DNA from: Candidatus Competibacter phosphatis
GTDB lineage: Bacteria; Pseudomonadota; Gammaproteobacteria; Competibacterales; Competibacteraceae
DNA length: 64,000 bases
Assembly (NCBI RefSeq): GCF_012939995.1
Contig: NZ_SPMZ01000028.1
Coordinates: 22,399-86,398, forward strand
Reading direction: 5' to 3'
Part shown: piece after piece, positions 26,998-37,086 of the stretch
How positions within the stretch are numbered: the first letter of the stretch is position 1
Layout of the letters: the number at the start of each line of letters is the position of its first letter
The notes under the pieces: generated by a model
What the model was told of the DNA's origin: nothing
The model's database searches: none
Seen by the model: only the letters and a program-made list of their open reading frames with translations
Made by a program: the position numbers and the translations under genes

Positions 26998-28760
26998 GCC
27001 GGTTCTCCAGCAGTTTGCGCCCGCTGCTCGATCAGCGCGATGAAGGCGTCTTCCATGGTCGGGTCCGATCGTTCGGCGTCGCGAAAGCGTGCCTTCGTTT
27101 CCGCTGGGGTGCCCTGGGCGAGCACCTCGCCGTCGGCCATGATCACCAGCCGATCGCAGTAATTAGCCTCGTCCATGAAGTGGGTGGTCACCAGCACGGT
27201 AACCCCCTGTTCCGCCAGCAGGTTGATGCGATGCCAGAATTCCCGCCGCGCCAGCGGGTCCACCCCGGAGGTCGGCTCGTCCAGGAACAGGATGTCCGGT
27301 TCGTGCATCAGGGCAGCGGCCATGGCCAAACGCTGTTTATAGCCCAGCGGGAGATCGCCGCTGGCCATATCGGCGTAGCGTTCCAGGTCGAAGCCGTCCA
27401 GCGCCCAGCGGATGCGTTCCCGCCGCCGCTGGCCCGTCAAGCCGTAGGCGCTGGCGAAAAAACGTAGGTTCTGCGCCACCGTCAGGTTGCCATAGAGGGA
27501 AAAACGCTGGGCCATGTAACCGATGCGGCCACGGGCCTGAGCCGCCGCGTGGCGCAGGTCGTGCCCGGCTACTTCGAGCTGCCCCCCGGAAGCTGGCAGC
27601 AAGCCGCACAACATGCGAAAGGTGGTGGATTTGCCGGCGCCGTTCGCACCCAGCAGGCCGAAGATTTCGCCCCGCCGCACCTCGAAGCTGACGTCCTTGA
27701 CCGCGTAAAACTCGCCGAAACGACGCTGGACCCGATCCACCCGGATGACCGCCGCGTCATCGTTGGCCATGGTCGCCGCCATGGGCAGAGGAGGCGATTC
27801 CTCCGTGGTTGCGTCGTGCTCCCCCTGTAGGCGGATGATGAAGGCGTCCTCGAAGTTGGGCACCACCGGGCGGATTTCGACGCCCGCCGGTCCCGCGTCC
27901 AAGCTCGATAGATCGAGTGGCCCGACCGCGCGGGCGACCACCCGCACGCTCTCGCCCTGAATGATGGCGTCCGCCACGGCCGGCAACGCGGTCAGCCGCA
28001 TTTGCAGGCGACGCTTGGGGATGGTCGGCGCGTTCACCAGGTAGCAACGACCGGTCAACGGCTCGCTGAAGCTGGCGGGCGTTCCCTGACCCAGCAAGCG
28101 ACCCTGATGCAGCAGGATCACTTCGTCGCAGCGTTCCGCCTCGTCCAGGTAGGCGGTGCTGAGCAGCACGCTGACGCCTTCTTCCCGCACCAGGCGTTGG
28201 ACGATGGCCCACAGTTCGCGCCGCGACACCGGATCGACGCCGACCGTGGGTTCGTCCAGCAGCAGCAACCGAGGCGGTCGCACCAGGGTACAGGCCAGCC
28301 CGAGCTTTTGTTTCATGCCGCCGGACAGCCGTCCCGCCAGTCGCGCGGTGAAGCGCGCCAAACCGACCATGTGCAACAGTTCGGCGTAGCGTCCGCGTCG
28401 TTCGACAGCCAGCACGCCTTGCAGATCGGCGTATAGATCCAGATTTTCCTGGACGCTCAAATCCTCGTACAGACCGAAGCGCTGCGGCATGTAGCCGATG
28501 ACCGACTGTACCGCCAGCGGCTCGCGGCTTACGTCCAGATCCAGCACCCGCAATTCGCCGGCATCGGCCCGCAGCAACCCGGCGGCCAGTCGCATCAGCG
28601 TGGTTTTGCCGGCGCCGTCGGGACCGATCAGGCCGGTGATTCGGCCCGGCGTAACCGTCAGGTCGATGCCATCCAAAGCCTGAATGACGCGGCTGCCGCT
28701 GCTAAACGTCTTGCCGAGGCCGTGGCAAGCGAGCGCGGCTGGGGAGCCAGCGTTGACCAC
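26994..28760 (-). CDS. ABC transporter ATPase with two nucleotide-binding domains (YbhF-like)
   Basis: 588 residues, two ATPase domains in one chain. First (about residues 10–230): Walker A GPDGAGKTT, signature LSGGMKQKL, Walker B LLLLDEPTVGVD. Second (about 345–560): GANGAGKST, a degenerate signature LPLGYKQRL, and ILFLDEPTSGVD. This tandem form, including the degenerate second signature, matches YbhF. It energises the two permeases that follow. GTG start, supported by GGAGTAA a few bases upstream, four bases after the HlyD stop. Confidence 0.94.
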   Translation of the reverse strand: MVNAGSPAALACHGLGKTFSSGSRVIQALDGIDLTVTPGRITGLIGPDGAGKTTLMRLAAGLLRADAGELRVLDLDVSREPLAVQSVIGYMPQRFGLYEDLSVQENLDLYADLQGVLAVERRGRYAELLHMVGLARFTARLAGRLSGGMKQKLGLACTLVRPPRLLLLDEPTVGVDPVSRRELWAIVQRLVREEGVSVLLSTAYLDEAERCDEVILLHQGRLLGQGTPASFSEPLTGRCYLVNAPTIPKRRLQMRLTALPAVADAIIQGESVRVVARAVGPLDLSSLDAGPAGVEIRPVVPNFEDAFIIRLQGEHDATTEESPPLPMAATMANDDAAVIRVDRVQRRFGEFYAVKDVSFEVRRGEIFGLLGANGAGKSTTFRMLCGLLPASGGQLEVAGHDLRHAAAQARGRIGYMAQRFSLYGNLTVAQNLRFFASAYGLTGQRRRERIRWALDGFDLERYADMASGDLPLGYKQRLAMAAALMHEPDILFLDEPTSGVDPLARREFWHRINLLAEQGVTVLVTTHFMDEANYCDRLVIMADGEVLAQGTPAETKARFRDAERSDPTMEDAFIALIEQRAQTAGEPA

Positions 28761-28764
28761 CGTG

Positions 28765-29799
28765 TTACTCCGCGCAGCGCTGGGGCGATTCGGCGGCCTG
28801 ATCGGGCGGGCGGTCCAGCGAAAGAGTCACCGTGGCCGGCATGCCCAGGCGCAATTCGTTCTGGGGGTTGCAGACGAAGATCCGCGCCTGATAGACCAGA
28901 CGAGTACGCAGATCCGAGGTTTCCACGTTCTTCGGGGTGAATTCGGCAGTGGGCGACAGGAAGCCGACCCAGCCGTGGTAGGTTTTGTCCGGATAGCTAT
29001 CGGTGTGGACTTCGGCGGCCATGCCCAGCCGGATACGGCCCAGCTCCGATTCCGGCACGTAGGTTCGCACCCAGAGCGGATCGTTGAGGGCCAGAGTCAG
29101 CACCGGCGTCTGCGGCGAGGCCATATCACCTGGTTCCAGAATGCGGTCGCGCACGATACCTGACGCCGGGGCCAGCAAGGTCGCGTCGTCCAACCGTTCC
29201 CGCGCCAGCGCCAGCTCCGCCCGTCGCGCCGCCAGCCCGGCTTCGGCGCTGGCGATGTCCTCGGCGCGTGGGCCGGCAACAGCCAGGGCGTAGGCTTCCT
29301 CGGCGGCGCGGGCCTCGGCCTCCGCCGCGTCGGCGGTGGCGCGAGCCTGGTCGATTTCTTCTGGCGCGGCAAGCCGTTTCTGGCCCAGTTTCAGCAAGCG
29401 GGCGTGGCTGATTTGCGCCAGCCGGGCCTTGGCGACGAGGGCATCGGCCTGGGCGCGGGCCTGGCGGATTTCCTGCGGGCGGTTGCCGGCCTTGAGTTTG
29501 GCCAGCGCCTGTTCCTGAGCCGCCACGGTAGCCTGGGCCGCCGCCAGCGCCGCTTCTAGCTTGTCCGGTTGCAGACGTGCCAACACTTGCCCCGGTTGCA
29601 CGCGGTCGCCTTCCTGGACCCGGATTTCGGTGACGTGCCCGCTGGCGTCGAACGCCAGATCCGCTTCGCGGATATCGACATTGCCGTACAGGGTAAGCCG
29701 CGATGTATCTTGCGGTCGCTCCTGCTTTTGCCACCACCAATAGGCGCCGCCGCCAACCGCGAGCAGTATCGGTATCAGCAACAACGGTTTTTTGTTCAT
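28765..29799 (-). CDS. HlyD-family periplasmic adaptor (YbhG-like)
   Basis: 344 residues: N-terminal signal-anchor helix (KPLLLIPILLAVGGGAYWWW), lipoyl-like half (VTEIRVQEGDRVQPGQVLA), a long Ala-rich coiled-coil hairpin (about residues 85–210), second lipoyl half (LLAPASGIVRDRILEPGDMA) and beta-barrel (VRTYVPESELGRIRLGM). It links the inner-membrane ABC exporter to an outer-membrane channel, probably TolC. First gene of the YbhGFSR-type operon and divergent from the small membrane protein gene. No TetR regulator such as YbiH is adjacent. Confidence 0.93.
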   Translation of the reverse strand: MNKKPLLLIPILLAVGGGAYWWWQKQERPQDTSRLTLYGNVDIREADLAFDASGHVTEIRVQEGDRVQPGQVLARLQPDKLEAALAAAQATVAAQEQALAKLKAGNRPQEIRQARAQADALVAKARLAQISHARLLKLGQKRLAAPEEIDQARATADAAEAEARAAEEAYALAVAGPRAEDIASAEAGLAARRAELALARERLDDATLLAPASGIVRDRILEPGDMASPQTPVLTLALNDPLWVRTYVPESELGRIRLGMAAEVHTDSYPDKTYHGWVGFLSPTAEFTPKNVETSDLRTRLVYQARIFVCNPQNELRLGMPATVTLSLDRPPDQAAESPQRCAE

Positions 29800-29946
29800 G
29801 CCTGGGTCCTATTCCTTGATTGAGTCTGGCCGCCAACCGACGCGAACCCAGTATAAACTTGATCGAACGAGGCCGGCTTTTCACTTTGAGTCGGCCAACC
29901 TTTCCTCGGTCGGGTTTCGGGATCACCCTATTTTTGGAGCAACGCG

Positions 29947-30240
29947 ATGCGGCAATTCATGATGAAAGTTCTGTTCAAGCACGAATGGATCACCTTCATC
30001 TGGATGGGCGTGTTCTTTGTGGCCTTCGGCGTCAGTTCCCTCAATCTGTTCATGCTGTTCAAGGCCAATTTCGATTTGTACCTGGAGCACGGCGCGATGG
30101 TGATCGACGACGGCGCCTTGCGGCAGTTGCTCGAACTGATCGCTTACGGTTATCTGAGCCTGCTGTTTTACCTGCTGTTCAAGGCGTGCGAACGGGTTCT
30201 GGTCGAGCGTCTGACCCAGGGCGGGCGCTCCGAGCGGTGA
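29947..30240 (+). CDS. Small membrane protein, two transmembrane helices, unknown function
   Basis: 97 residues with helices at about 14–37 (ITFIWMGVFFVAFGVSSLNL) and about 63–82 (LIAYGYLSLLFYLLFKACE), joined by an acidic loop, with a basic C-terminus. I do not recognise the family. GGAG precedes the ATG by seven bases, and the frame shows coding-type codon use. It is divergent from the exporter operon and 75 bases upstream of the dienelactone hydrolase gene, possibly one transcript. Confidence 0.65.
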   Translation: MRQFMMKVLFKHEWITFIWMGVFFVAFGVSSLNLFMLFKANFDLYLEHGAMVIDDGALRQLLELIAYGYLSLLFYLLFKACERVLVERLTQGGRSER

Positions 30241-30315
30241 ACCCGGCGCGACGCGGGCAGGTCCATTAAGCAAGCCGGCCACGGGCCGAGTCATTCACGG
30301 CGGGGAGATCGAGCA

Positions 30316-31056
30316 ATGAGAAACTGGATAACCGCGACGTTGTTGAGTTTGACGCCGCTGCTGGCGCTGGGCGCCACCGGCCAAGCCGTGACCTATACGG
30401 TCAACGGTCAGCCCTACGAGGGTTATTACGTCAGCCCGAATGCACAGGCGCCGCTGGTGCTGTTGATTCACGACTGGGACGGCCTGACCGATTACGAGAT
30501 CAAGCGCGCCGACATGCTGGCCGAAAAGGGTTATGCGGTGTTTGCGGCGGATCTGTTCGGCAAGGGTGTGCGGCCGACCGAAATGACCGACAAGCGCCAG
30601 CACACCGGCGAGCTCTACAAGGACCGCGAGAAAATGCGCGCCTTGATGATGGGAGCGCTCGATACCGCCCGCGCCAAGGGCGCGAACACCGGCAACACGG
30701 TCGTCATGGGTTACTGCTTCGGGGGCGCGGCGGTGCTGGAATTGGCACGTTCCGGCGCCGACCTGAAAGGTTTCGCGACCTTTCACGGTGGTCTCGAAAC
30801 CCCGGCGGGGCAGGATTACACCCAGACCAAGGGCGAAATCCTGGTGATGCACGGCACCGCCGACACCGCCGTCACCATGGATCAGTTCGCCGCGCTGGCC
30901 AAGGCATTGGAGGCGGCGGGCGTCAAGCATGAGATGGTGACCTACGGCGGCGCCCCCCACGCCTTCACGATATTCGGTGACGAGCGCTATCGGGAAGACG
31001 CCGATCGCAAGTCTTGGGCGCTGTTCAACGAGTTTTTGACCCGGTTGCTGAAATAG
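30316..31056 (+). CDS. Dienelactone hydrolase family protein, exported
   Basis: 246 residues with a signal peptide (TATLLSLTPLLALGATGQAV). The alpha/beta-hydrolase triad is of the dienelactone-hydrolase type: nucleophile Cys in VMGYCFGGAA, Asp in HGTADTAVT and His in GGAPHAFT; the N-terminal strand LVLLIHDWDGLTDY is also typical. A periplasmic location is unusual for dienelactone hydrolases of aromatic degradation, so a general esterase role is more likely. Followed by a GC-rich hairpin. Confidence 0.88.
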   Translation: MRNWITATLLSLTPLLALGATGQAVTYTVNGQPYEGYYVSPNAQAPLVLLIHDWDGLTDYEIKRADMLAEKGYAVFAADLFGKGVRPTEMTDKRQHTGELYKDREKMRALMMGALDTARAKGANTGNTVVMGYCFGGAAVLELARSGADLKGFATFHGGLETPAGQDYTQTKGEILVMHGTADTAVTMDQFAALAKALEAAGVKHEMVTYGGAPHAFTIFGDERYREDADRKSWALFNEFLTRLLK

Positions 31057-31079
31057 CGGTCCGGCGCGCGGCGGGCGTG

Positions 31080-31098
31080 GCGCGGGAAGCTCCCGCGC
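31080..31098. terminator. GC-rich hairpin between convergent genes
   Basis: Perfect eight-base stem GCGCGGGA / TCCCGCGC with a three-base loop, 24 bases after the dienelactone hydrolase stop. No T tract on either side, so termination strength is uncertain. Confidence 0.35.
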
Positions 31099-31191
31099 GG
31101 GAGTGCCTGTCGACGCGTGGCGGATCCGGTGCCGGGTGAAGGCGGCGGCGGGAGTTTCGAGGAATCGCCAGTCCGCGCCGCCGGACCGTGG

Positions 31192-31404
31192 TCACTCCGC
31201 TTGTCTTTCGACCCGCGCCCCTTCCATCTCGCTGGACCATTCCGTGTCCAGCACGGCGCTCAGCATATCTGGAAACGTCTGGCAATCGCCCAGCGGCGTC
31301 GCGGCGCCATCCGCGCGGATCAACTGATAATCGCCGGCCCCGGTCCAGTTGGTCTCGATCGTCACTTTGCAATCGTCGGCGTAAAAATCGATGGACCCGT
31401 TCAT
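31192..31404 (-). CDS. Small hypothetical protein, 70 residues
   Basis: Begins MNGSIDFYADDCKVTIETNW and is acidic. GAGGAA lies nine bases before the ATG. The pattern of short beta-strands (DYQLIRADGAATPLGDCQTF) suggests a small folded domain; I do not recognise the family. The open frame extends upstream to 31647 but that part has atypical composition. Convergent with the dienelactone hydrolase gene. Confidence 0.5.
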   Translation of the reverse strand: MNGSIDFYADDCKVTIETNWTGAGDYQLIRADGAATPLGDCQTFPDMLSAVLDTEWSSEMEGARVERQAE

Positions 31405-31827
31405 GACAGCCTGTTCCTCGTCGTGGAAAAAGTAGGGTGCCGCTCTTGACCTGCAAGCCAGGGCGAGCGAGCTACGGACCATGGACCTTGAGCAGAATCC
31501 ATGCCATTCGGTCTCGGTTCGCGTGAAGCAAGGCCAGTGTTTGAACGAGCGCGGCTGGGAGCCATGCCCTGGCCGATCGGTCTGTCGCCGCGCCGATGGC
31601 CCGAAACGGTGACGACGACAGCCAACCGTTCGCATTGACCGGCCCACAGGTTCAGATTGGTGGGGTCGGGCCGCGTTGCCGCGCGTCGAGCCAGTGCTTT
31701 CCCCCGGTATTTCAGTTCGGCTCGCGACGACAAGGCGGCAATGCCGCTAAACCATTGCCGAGTTTCGCTCTGGCACGGATTTTATGATAGCGTCGAATCC
31801 ATCCGCCATCGCTCACCAGGTGACCGC
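31405..31827. other. Gene-free stretch
   Basis: About 420 bases between the divergent small minus-strand gene and the hemerythrin-like gene. I see no RNA gene, repeat or convincing frame. The AT-richer end near 31775–31800 (TTTTATGATAG) probably holds the promoter of the hemerythrin-like gene. Confidence 0.4.
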
Positions 31828-32241
31828 ATGAGTTCCGATCCCTACTCGAACAACACCGACGCCGAGCATCATGTACAACTCAGCTTGGCGCAAACCTTGT
31901 GCGAAGCCGCCAGCACCGGCGTGGACACGGCTCTGGCCCGCGAAATCCTCGATCAACTGGTTGCGTACAGCGACGTGCATTTCCTGTCCGAACAACTGTT
32001 GATGCGTTTATGCAGCTATCCAGATTACGATGATCACCTGTCGGACCACGATCGCCTGATGCTGAAACTGGAAGCGGCCAGGCAACGCGACGGCGAAGAG
32101 CAGACTCTCACCCCACCCGCAGCAGAAGCTATTCTGGCGTTGTTGGCTCAGCACATCAGCACGCGGGATCGGCGTTTCGTCGATTTTTTTCGGGACTGGT
32201 CCCGGCACGCCGCCAAACCGGAATCGCCGCCGATTACCTGA
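31828..32241 (+). CDS. Bacteriohemerythrin-like protein
   Basis: 137 residues. All seven expected diiron ligands can be placed: His14 or His15, His51 and Glu55 (VHFLSEQLLM), His70 and His74 (YDDHLSDHDRLM), His109 and Asp114 (HISTRDRRF). Bacteriohemerythrins bind oxygen for storage, sensing or delivery to oxygenases. The spacing is normal, though overall sequence is diverged and the N-terminal motif is weak. Convergent with the mocA-like gene, 36 bases between the stops. Confidence 0.75.
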   Translation: MSSDPYSNNTDAEHHVQLSLAQTLCEAASTGVDTALAREILDQLVAYSDVHFLSEQLLMRLCSYPDYDDHLSDHDRLMLKLEAARQRDGEEQTLTPPAAEAILALLAQHISTRDRRFVDFFRDWSRHAAKPESPPIT

Positions 32242-32277
32242 TCCGTGGCCGGTGATATCGGATGGCTGTCCGCGTTG

Positions 32278-32853
32278 TCATGGAGAAGAAAGCGGCGCGA
32301 GATCGGCGGGCGTATCGATATCCTTGAGGATGCCGGAGTCCTCGCAAGCCAGCCACCGCACCTGCTCGGCATGATCGCGCAGGATCGACCGGGCGCCTTC
32401 ATCGCCTGTCAGTTGCGTTAGCCGCTCGAAATACGCTCGGCCAAACCCGACCGGATGCCCTCGCCGCCCGTGAAACACGGGGGCAGCCAGCGTCGTAGGT
32501 CGTTCGATGGCATCGGCGACTTGGGCGATGGTTTCGGATCGAATGAAAGGCATATCGGCCAACGCCACGATCCAGGCAGACGCTTGTGGAGTCTGGCGCA
32601 CCGCCCAGGCAAGACTGGTTCCCATGCCATCTTCCGCCCGAGGACAGACCGTGACCGGAAACCCGTCCTCGGCTAACAATCGGGCCAGCAACGGATCGCC
32701 GGGATTGACGACCGCCAGCACGTTGGGCACGGCGGCACGCAAATGGCGAGCGGCGATCAGCGCCATGGGAATGCCATCGGCCAACGGTTGCAACAATTTG
32801 TTCGCGCCGAAACGCCGAGAAAAGCCCGCTGCGAGCAGAATGCCCTGCTTCAC
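32278..32853 (-). CDS. Molybdenum cofactor nucleotidyltransferase (MocA family)
   Basis: 191 residues: nucleotidyltransferase fold with the N-terminal loop LLAAGFSRRFGANKLLQPL and metal-binding DMP (ALADMPFIRSETI), then GHPVGFGRAYFERL and GDEGARSIL, characteristic of MocA/MobA-like enzymes. MocA attaches CMP to the molybdenum cofactor to make the cytosine-dinucleotide form used by xanthine-oxidase-family enzymes. GTG start overlaps the XdhC stop (GTGA). Last gene of the oxidoreductase operon, consistent with maturing the enzyme encoded upstream. Confidence 0.9.
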   Translation of the reverse strand: MKQGILLAAGFSRRFGANKLLQPLADGIPMALIAARHLRAAVPNVLAVVNPGDPLLARLLAEDGFPVTVCPRAEDGMGTSLAWAVRQTPQASAWIVALADMPFIRSETIAQVADAIERPTTLAAPVFHGRRGHPVGFGRAYFERLTQLTGDEGARSILRDHAEQVRWLACEDSGILKDIDTPADLAPLSSP

Positions 32854-33845
32854 GATGCAGCGACGCCACTGGCCGCCGTGATGGCAGATCGGGGTCGAAC
32901 AGGTGCCAGTTCAATGCCATGGCGCAGCGCGGTCAGTTCGGCCAGGATGGCAATCGCGATCTCCGGCGGGGTGCGACTACCGATCGGCAGACCGACCGGA
33001 CCGCGCAGGCGGGCCAGCTCCTCGGGCGTCACGTCAAGTAGCGCCAGACGTTCGCGGCGTCGCGCCGTGGTGGTGGCCGAACCGAGCGCGCCGACGTAGA
33101 ACGCATCGGTTTTCAGCGCCTCCATTAAAGCCATGTCGTCCAATCTCGGATCGTGAGTGAGAGCGACGATGGCGGTGCGCCGGTCGGGCACGATGGCGCG
33201 TACCACGTCGTCGGGCATCCCCGGCAACAGCTCCGCGCCAGCCACGGTCCATTCCCGCACGTACTCGGCGCGCGGATCGCAGACCAGCACCCGGTAATCG
33301 AGCGCTTGCGCCATGGACGCCAAATAAAACGAAATCTGGCCGGCGCCGATGAGCAGCAGGCGCCAGCGCGGGCCAAAAATCTGGGTCAGCACCTTACCAT
33401 CGAAGGTCGGCGAATCCTCCGGCGTCGCCGGTTGGAAACTCGTCGCGCCGTCGGCGAGCTGCACCCGCCGTGCCAGTAATTCGCCGCGCTCCAGCGCCGC
33501 CAATGCCGGTCGCAGGGTCTCGACGCCGGCTAGCGGCTCTACCACCAGTTGCAGCGTCCCACCGCAGGGTAGGCCGAAGCGGCGCGCATCCTCGGCCGTC
33601 ACCCCGTATTTCACTACCTCGCAAGTGCTGGGAAAGCGAGCGCGGAGTCGGGTGGCGAGATCATCCTCGACGCAGCCACCCGATACCGAACCGCACGGCT
33701 GCCCGTCCTCGTCGAGCGCCAGCAGCGCCCCGACCGGACGCGGCGCCGAACCCCAGGTGGCGACCACCGTGACCAGCGCCACCCGCCGCCCCGCTTCCAG
33801 CCAATCGATGGCCCGCCGCAGAACAGCGATATCCAAACTGTCCAC
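32850..33845 (-). CDS. XdhC/CoxI-family molybdoenzyme maturation protein
   Basis: 331 residues with both domains of the family: N-terminal XdhC/CoxI part ([32 protein letters not shown]) and a C-terminal Rossmann-like part ([57 protein letters not shown]). XdhC binds the molybdenum cofactor, helps its sulphuration and hands it to the apoenzyme. Start is a GTG four bases after the large-subunit stop; the ribosome-binding site is weak, suggesting coupling. Confidence 0.92.
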   Translation of the reverse strand: MDSLDIAVLRRAIDWLEAGRRVALVTVVATWGSAPRPVGALLALDEDGQPCGSVSGGCVEDDLATRLRARFPSTCEVVKYGVTAEDARRFGLPCGGTLQLVVEPLAGVETLRPALAALERGELLARRVQLADGATSFQPATPEDSPTFDGKVLTQIFGPRWRLLLIGAGQISFYLASMAQALDYRVLVCDPRAEYVREWTVAGAELLPGMPDDVVRAIVPDRRTAIVALTHDPRLDDMALMEALKTDAFYVGALGSATTTARRRERLALLDVTPEELARLRGPVGLPIGSRTPPEIAIAILAELTALRHGIELAPVRPRSAITAASGVAAS

Positions 33846-33848
33846 GGT

Positions 33849-36029
33849 TCAGGCTTTGAGCGCTGCTGGATCGATGGGCAGGTCGCGCACCCGCTTGCCG
33901 GTGGCAGCATACAGCGCGTTGGCTACCGCTGGCGCAATCGGCGGCACGCCCGGCTCACCGACGCCGGTGGGGTGCGCTTCGCTCGGCACGATATGGACCT
34001 CGATCTTCGGCATTTCTCCGATGCGCAACAGCGGATAATCGGCGTAGTTGCTTTGCTCCACTCGACCGTCCTTGAGGGTGATTTTGCCGTGCAGCGCCGC
34101 CGTCAGCCCAAAACCGATGCCGCCTTGCATCTGGGCCTCGATCACGTTCGGGTTGACCGCGACCCCGCAATCCACGGCACAGACCACGCGATCCACCTTG
34201 AAATTTCCGTCTGGCTGCACGGTCACTTCGGCGACCTCGGCGACGAAGGAGTCGAACGATTCGTGCACGGCGATGCCCAGACCTCGACCTTTGGGCAGCG
34301 GCGAACCCCAACCGGCTTTTTCGGCTGCCAGTTCCAACACCACCCGATGGCGCGGATGGTCGGCCAGCAAGGCGCGGCGATATTCGTAGGGATCCTGACC
34401 GGCAGCGGCGGCCAGCTCGTCGATGAAAACTTCGACGGCGAAAGCGGTGTGCGTGTGGCCGACGCTGCGCCACCACAAGACCGGAATGCCGTTTTGAGTG
34501 CTATGCAGTTCCACACGCAGGTTAGGAACGGCGTAGGACAAGTTGGACGCGCCTTCGACCGACGTGAAGTCGATCCCATCCTTTATCATCCCCCCGAACG
34601 GCGTGCCGGCCAGAATGGATTGACCGACGATGCGTTGCAGCCAAGCCGCTGGCTTGCCCTGGGCGTCCAAACTAGCGGCGATGCGATGTACGAACAAGGG
34701 TCGATAGTAACCGCCCTTGATGTCGTCCTCGCGCGTCCACATCAGTCGGATCGGCGCGTTCAACTCGCGGGTTGCTTTGGCGGTCGCCACTGCCTCGGCG
34801 ATGTAATCCGAGGTGGGATTGGCGTGGCGACCGAAGCTGCCGCCAGCCAAGGTAGTATGAATCGTGACCTGCTCCGGCTGGAGGCCGGCGATTTTCGCGG
34901 CAATGGCTTGATCGAGCGTCTGCAACTGGGAACCCGCCCAAATCTCGCAGGCATCATCCTTCAACTGCACCACGCAGACTAGAGGTTCCATCGGAGCGTG
35001 GGCGAGATAGGGAAACGTGAAAGTGGCTTCCAGCGTCTTCGCCGCTTTGCTCAGCGCTTGCGCGGCATCGCCGTGATCGGCAGCGACTTTGCCCGCCGTC
35101 TTGGCGAGCGCGAGATACTGCTCGCGCAAGGCGTCGCTCGATACCTTGGCCGCGTCGGTTTCGTCCCATTCGACGATCAAAGCGTCCCGCCCTTTCTTGG
35201 CTGCCCAGAAATCGCGAGCGACCACCGCTACGCCTTGCGGAATCTGCACCACCGCCTTGACGCCCGGCACCGCGCGAGCGGTGTCAGCCTTGATGCTTTT
35301 CACCTTGACGCCGAACAGCGGCGGGCGGACCACCAGCGCCGTCAACAGGCCGGGCAATTTGAGGTCTCCGGCGAACTGGGCTTGTCCGGTGGCTTTCGTT
35401 TGACCGTCCTTGCGCGGCAGGCTCTTGCCGATGATTTTCCACTCGGCGGGCGCTTTCAGCTTCACGCTTTGCGGCGGCGTCAATTCGGCGGCCTTGGCGA
35501 CCAGTTCGCCGTACGTGGCCCGGCGTTGGGATTGGAGATGGACGACACTGCCGCTCTCGGCCTTAAGAGCACTCGGTTCCACTGTCCAAAGGGCGGCGGC
35601 GGCGGCGATCAGCATCTCGCGCGCGGCGGCGCCCGCTTGGCGCAACTGGTCCCAGGAATTGTTGAGGCTGGTGCTGCCGCCGGTTCCCTGCGCGGTTCCA
35701 CCCCAAGCCAAGTTGCCGTAGAGCTTGGCGTCGGCCGGTGCGGATTCGACCCGAATCTGCTCCCACGGGACTTCCAGTTCCTCGGCGACCAGCATCGGCA
35801 GGCCGGTGTAGACGCCTTGCCCCATTTCCAAGTGTTTCACCAGCACAGTGACGGTGTTGTCCGGCGCGATGCGAAGAAAGGCATTGGGAGCGAACGAGGC
35901 GGCCGTGGAAGCGGCGGTTTGCCGGGCGGCGCGGCCGGGCGACAGATAAAAACCGAGGGTCAGTCCGGCGCCGAGCGCAGCGCCGGCTTTCAGAAAAGTC
36001 CGGCGGCCAGGATTGTCGATCGCGTGCAT
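33849..36029 (-). CDS. Xanthine-oxidase-family molybdopterin subunit (isoquinoline 1-oxidoreductase beta type)
   Basis: 726 residues, starting with a Tat signal ([20 protein letters not shown]), so the enzyme is folded with cofactor before export to the periplasm. The body matches IorB-type large subunits: [69 protein letters not shown], and [14 protein letters not shown] near the catalytic Glu of GVGEPGVPP. It hydroxylates N-heterocycles or oxidises aldehydes; the substrate cannot be told. It pairs with the 2Fe-2S subunit three bases upstream and with XdhC and MocA downstream. Confidence 0.93.
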   Translation of the reverse strand: MHAIDNPGRRTFLKAGAALGAGLTLGFYLSPGRAARQTAASTAASFAPNAFLRIAPDNTVTVLVKHLEMGQGVYTGLPMLVAEELEVPWEQIRVESAPADAKLYGNLAWGGTAQGTGGSTSLNNSWDQLRQAGAAAREMLIAAAAALWTVEPSALKAESGSVVHLQSQRRATYGELVAKAAELTPPQSVKLKAPAEWKIIGKSLPRKDGQTKATGQAQFAGDLKLPGLLTALVVRPPLFGVKVKSIKADTARAVPGVKAVVQIPQGVAVVARDFWAAKKGRDALIVEWDETDAAKVSSDALREQYLALAKTAGKVAADHGDAAQALSKAAKTLEATFTFPYLAHAPMEPLVCVVQLKDDACEIWAGSQLQTLDQAIAAKIAGLQPEQVTIHTTLAGGSFGRHANPTSDYIAEAVATAKATRELNAPIRLMWTREDDIKGGYYRPLFVHRIAASLDAQGKPAAWLQRIVGQSILAGTPFGGMIKDGIDFTSVEGASNLSYAVPNLRVELHSTQNGIPVLWWRSVGHTHTAFAVEVFIDELAAAAGQDPYEYRRALLADHPRHRVVLELAAEKAGWGSPLPKGRGLGIAVHESFDSFVAEVAEVTVQPDGNFKVDRVVCAVDCGVAVNPNVIEAQMQGGIGFGLTAALHGKITLKDGRVEQSNYADYPLLRIGEMPKIEVHIVPSEAHPTGVGEPGVPPIAPAVANALYAATGKRVRDLPIDPAALKA

Positions 36030-36032
36030 GGC

Positions 36033-36491
36033 TCAGGCTCCCAAGGTTTTGGCCGCGTCGTGAACGGCGGCGCGAATCCGGGCGTAGGTGGCGCAACGGC
36101 ACAGGTTGCCGGACAAAGCTGCGTCGATGTCGGCGTCGGTCGGGCGCGGGTTGCTGGCCAACAGCGCCGCCGCGCTCAGGATCTGGCCCGGCTGGCAATA
36201 GCCGCACTGGGACACTTCCTGCTGGACCCACGCCTGCTGTAGCGCCTGAACGACCGAATTTTCGGCGGTTTCGATGGTGGTGATCCGGCTGCCGACGACC
36301 GCCGAGACGGGCAGTACGCAGGAACGCATCGGGTTGCCGTTGACGTGGACGGTGCAGGCACCACAAACGGCCACGCCGCAGCCATACTTGGTGCCGGTGA
36401 GTCCCAGGGTGTCGCGCAACACCCACAACAACGGGGTATCGGGCGGCGCGTCAACCTCGTACTTGTGGCCATTCACAGTGAGTTCGGTCAT
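36033..36491 (-). CDS. 2Fe-2S subunit of the molybdoenzyme (isoquinoline 1-oxidoreductase alpha type)
   Basis: 152 residues with the two 2Fe-2S clusters of the family: plant-ferredoxin-type ([16 protein letters not shown] followed by RSC) and the helical second cluster ([10 protein letters not shown] with [12 protein letters not shown]). It relays electrons from the molybdenum site. No FAD subunit is encoded, as usual for the periplasmic isoquinoline/aldehyde type, where a cytochrome c is the acceptor. First gene of the four-gene operon. Confidence 0.94.
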   Translation of the reverse strand: MTELTVNGHKYEVDAPPDTPLLWVLRDTLGLTGTKYGCGVAVCGACTVHVNGNPMRSCVLPVSAVVGSRITTIETAENSVVQALQQAWVQQEVSQCGYCQPGQILSAAALLASNPRPTDADIDAALSGNLCRCATYARIRAAVHDAAKTLGA

Positions 36492-37086
36492 GTCGGGTTC
36501 CTCTCTAGAAGCACGGCAACAGTCGAAACGGGTTTGGAATGGAGCGGACGGTGGCCCGGCGGTTGAACCATTGGCGCATCCGATGACGGGGTTTGAGATG
36601 CCGGTAATTTTATACCCGAACTCATTGCATTATATCGGAGTCCATGGCTATGAATTGGACCGGTCCATGTTGATCCGGGTTGACCGGACCAATCCGATCC
36701 GATATCTATTCTTGAAAATCCATGTCCGTGTTCGGTGTATTGAGAATCAATCCCGTCATCTTGTTCCCTTGCTTTACTCGCCGGGACTGACCCGCGCCCT
36801 GCCATTGGCGCTGGGCGACGTGTCCTGCTGTTCAATGCGGCGTTGTACGGTCTAATCCTGCTTCGCCGCTTGCGCCGGAACAGGCGAAGGGATTGAAAAA
36901 CCCTCCGTTTCCGCCCGGTGGCGAAATCCTGGACAGCCGTCCAAATCCCGTGGTCTCGCGAAAAACAAGGATTTGCTCCAAAGACTGGTTTATTGGTCGC
37001 TGGAGCAGGGTTGCTTGACACCCCCTCCCCGACACGGGAAGGGGGATGAACGCATACGATGGAGAAAGGCTTGAGGATAGGAATGG
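36492..37086. other. Intergenic region upstream of the molybdoenzyme operon
   Basis: About 600 bases without a gene I can support; a 178-codon minus-strand frame across it has no coding-like character. An AT-richer part at 36600–36770 probably holds the operon promoter and contains the palindrome at 36656. A near-perfect hairpin of C and G runs lies at about 37019–37045 without a T tract. Confidence 0.4.
36656..36667. promoter_or_regulatory. Candidate operator palindrome
   Basis: Perfect 12-base palindrome TGGACCGGTCCA, with a related half-site TTGACCGGACCAA starting 23 bases further on. Both lie about 165–205 bases upstream of the 2Fe-2S subunit start in an AT-richer stretch, where a regulator of the molybdoenzyme operon could bind. 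Confidence 0.35.

Noticed and set aside
36488..37021. 178-codon minus-strand frame upstream of the 2Fe-2S subunit
   Set aside because: No ribosome-binding site, no family, composition unlike neighbouring coding DNA.
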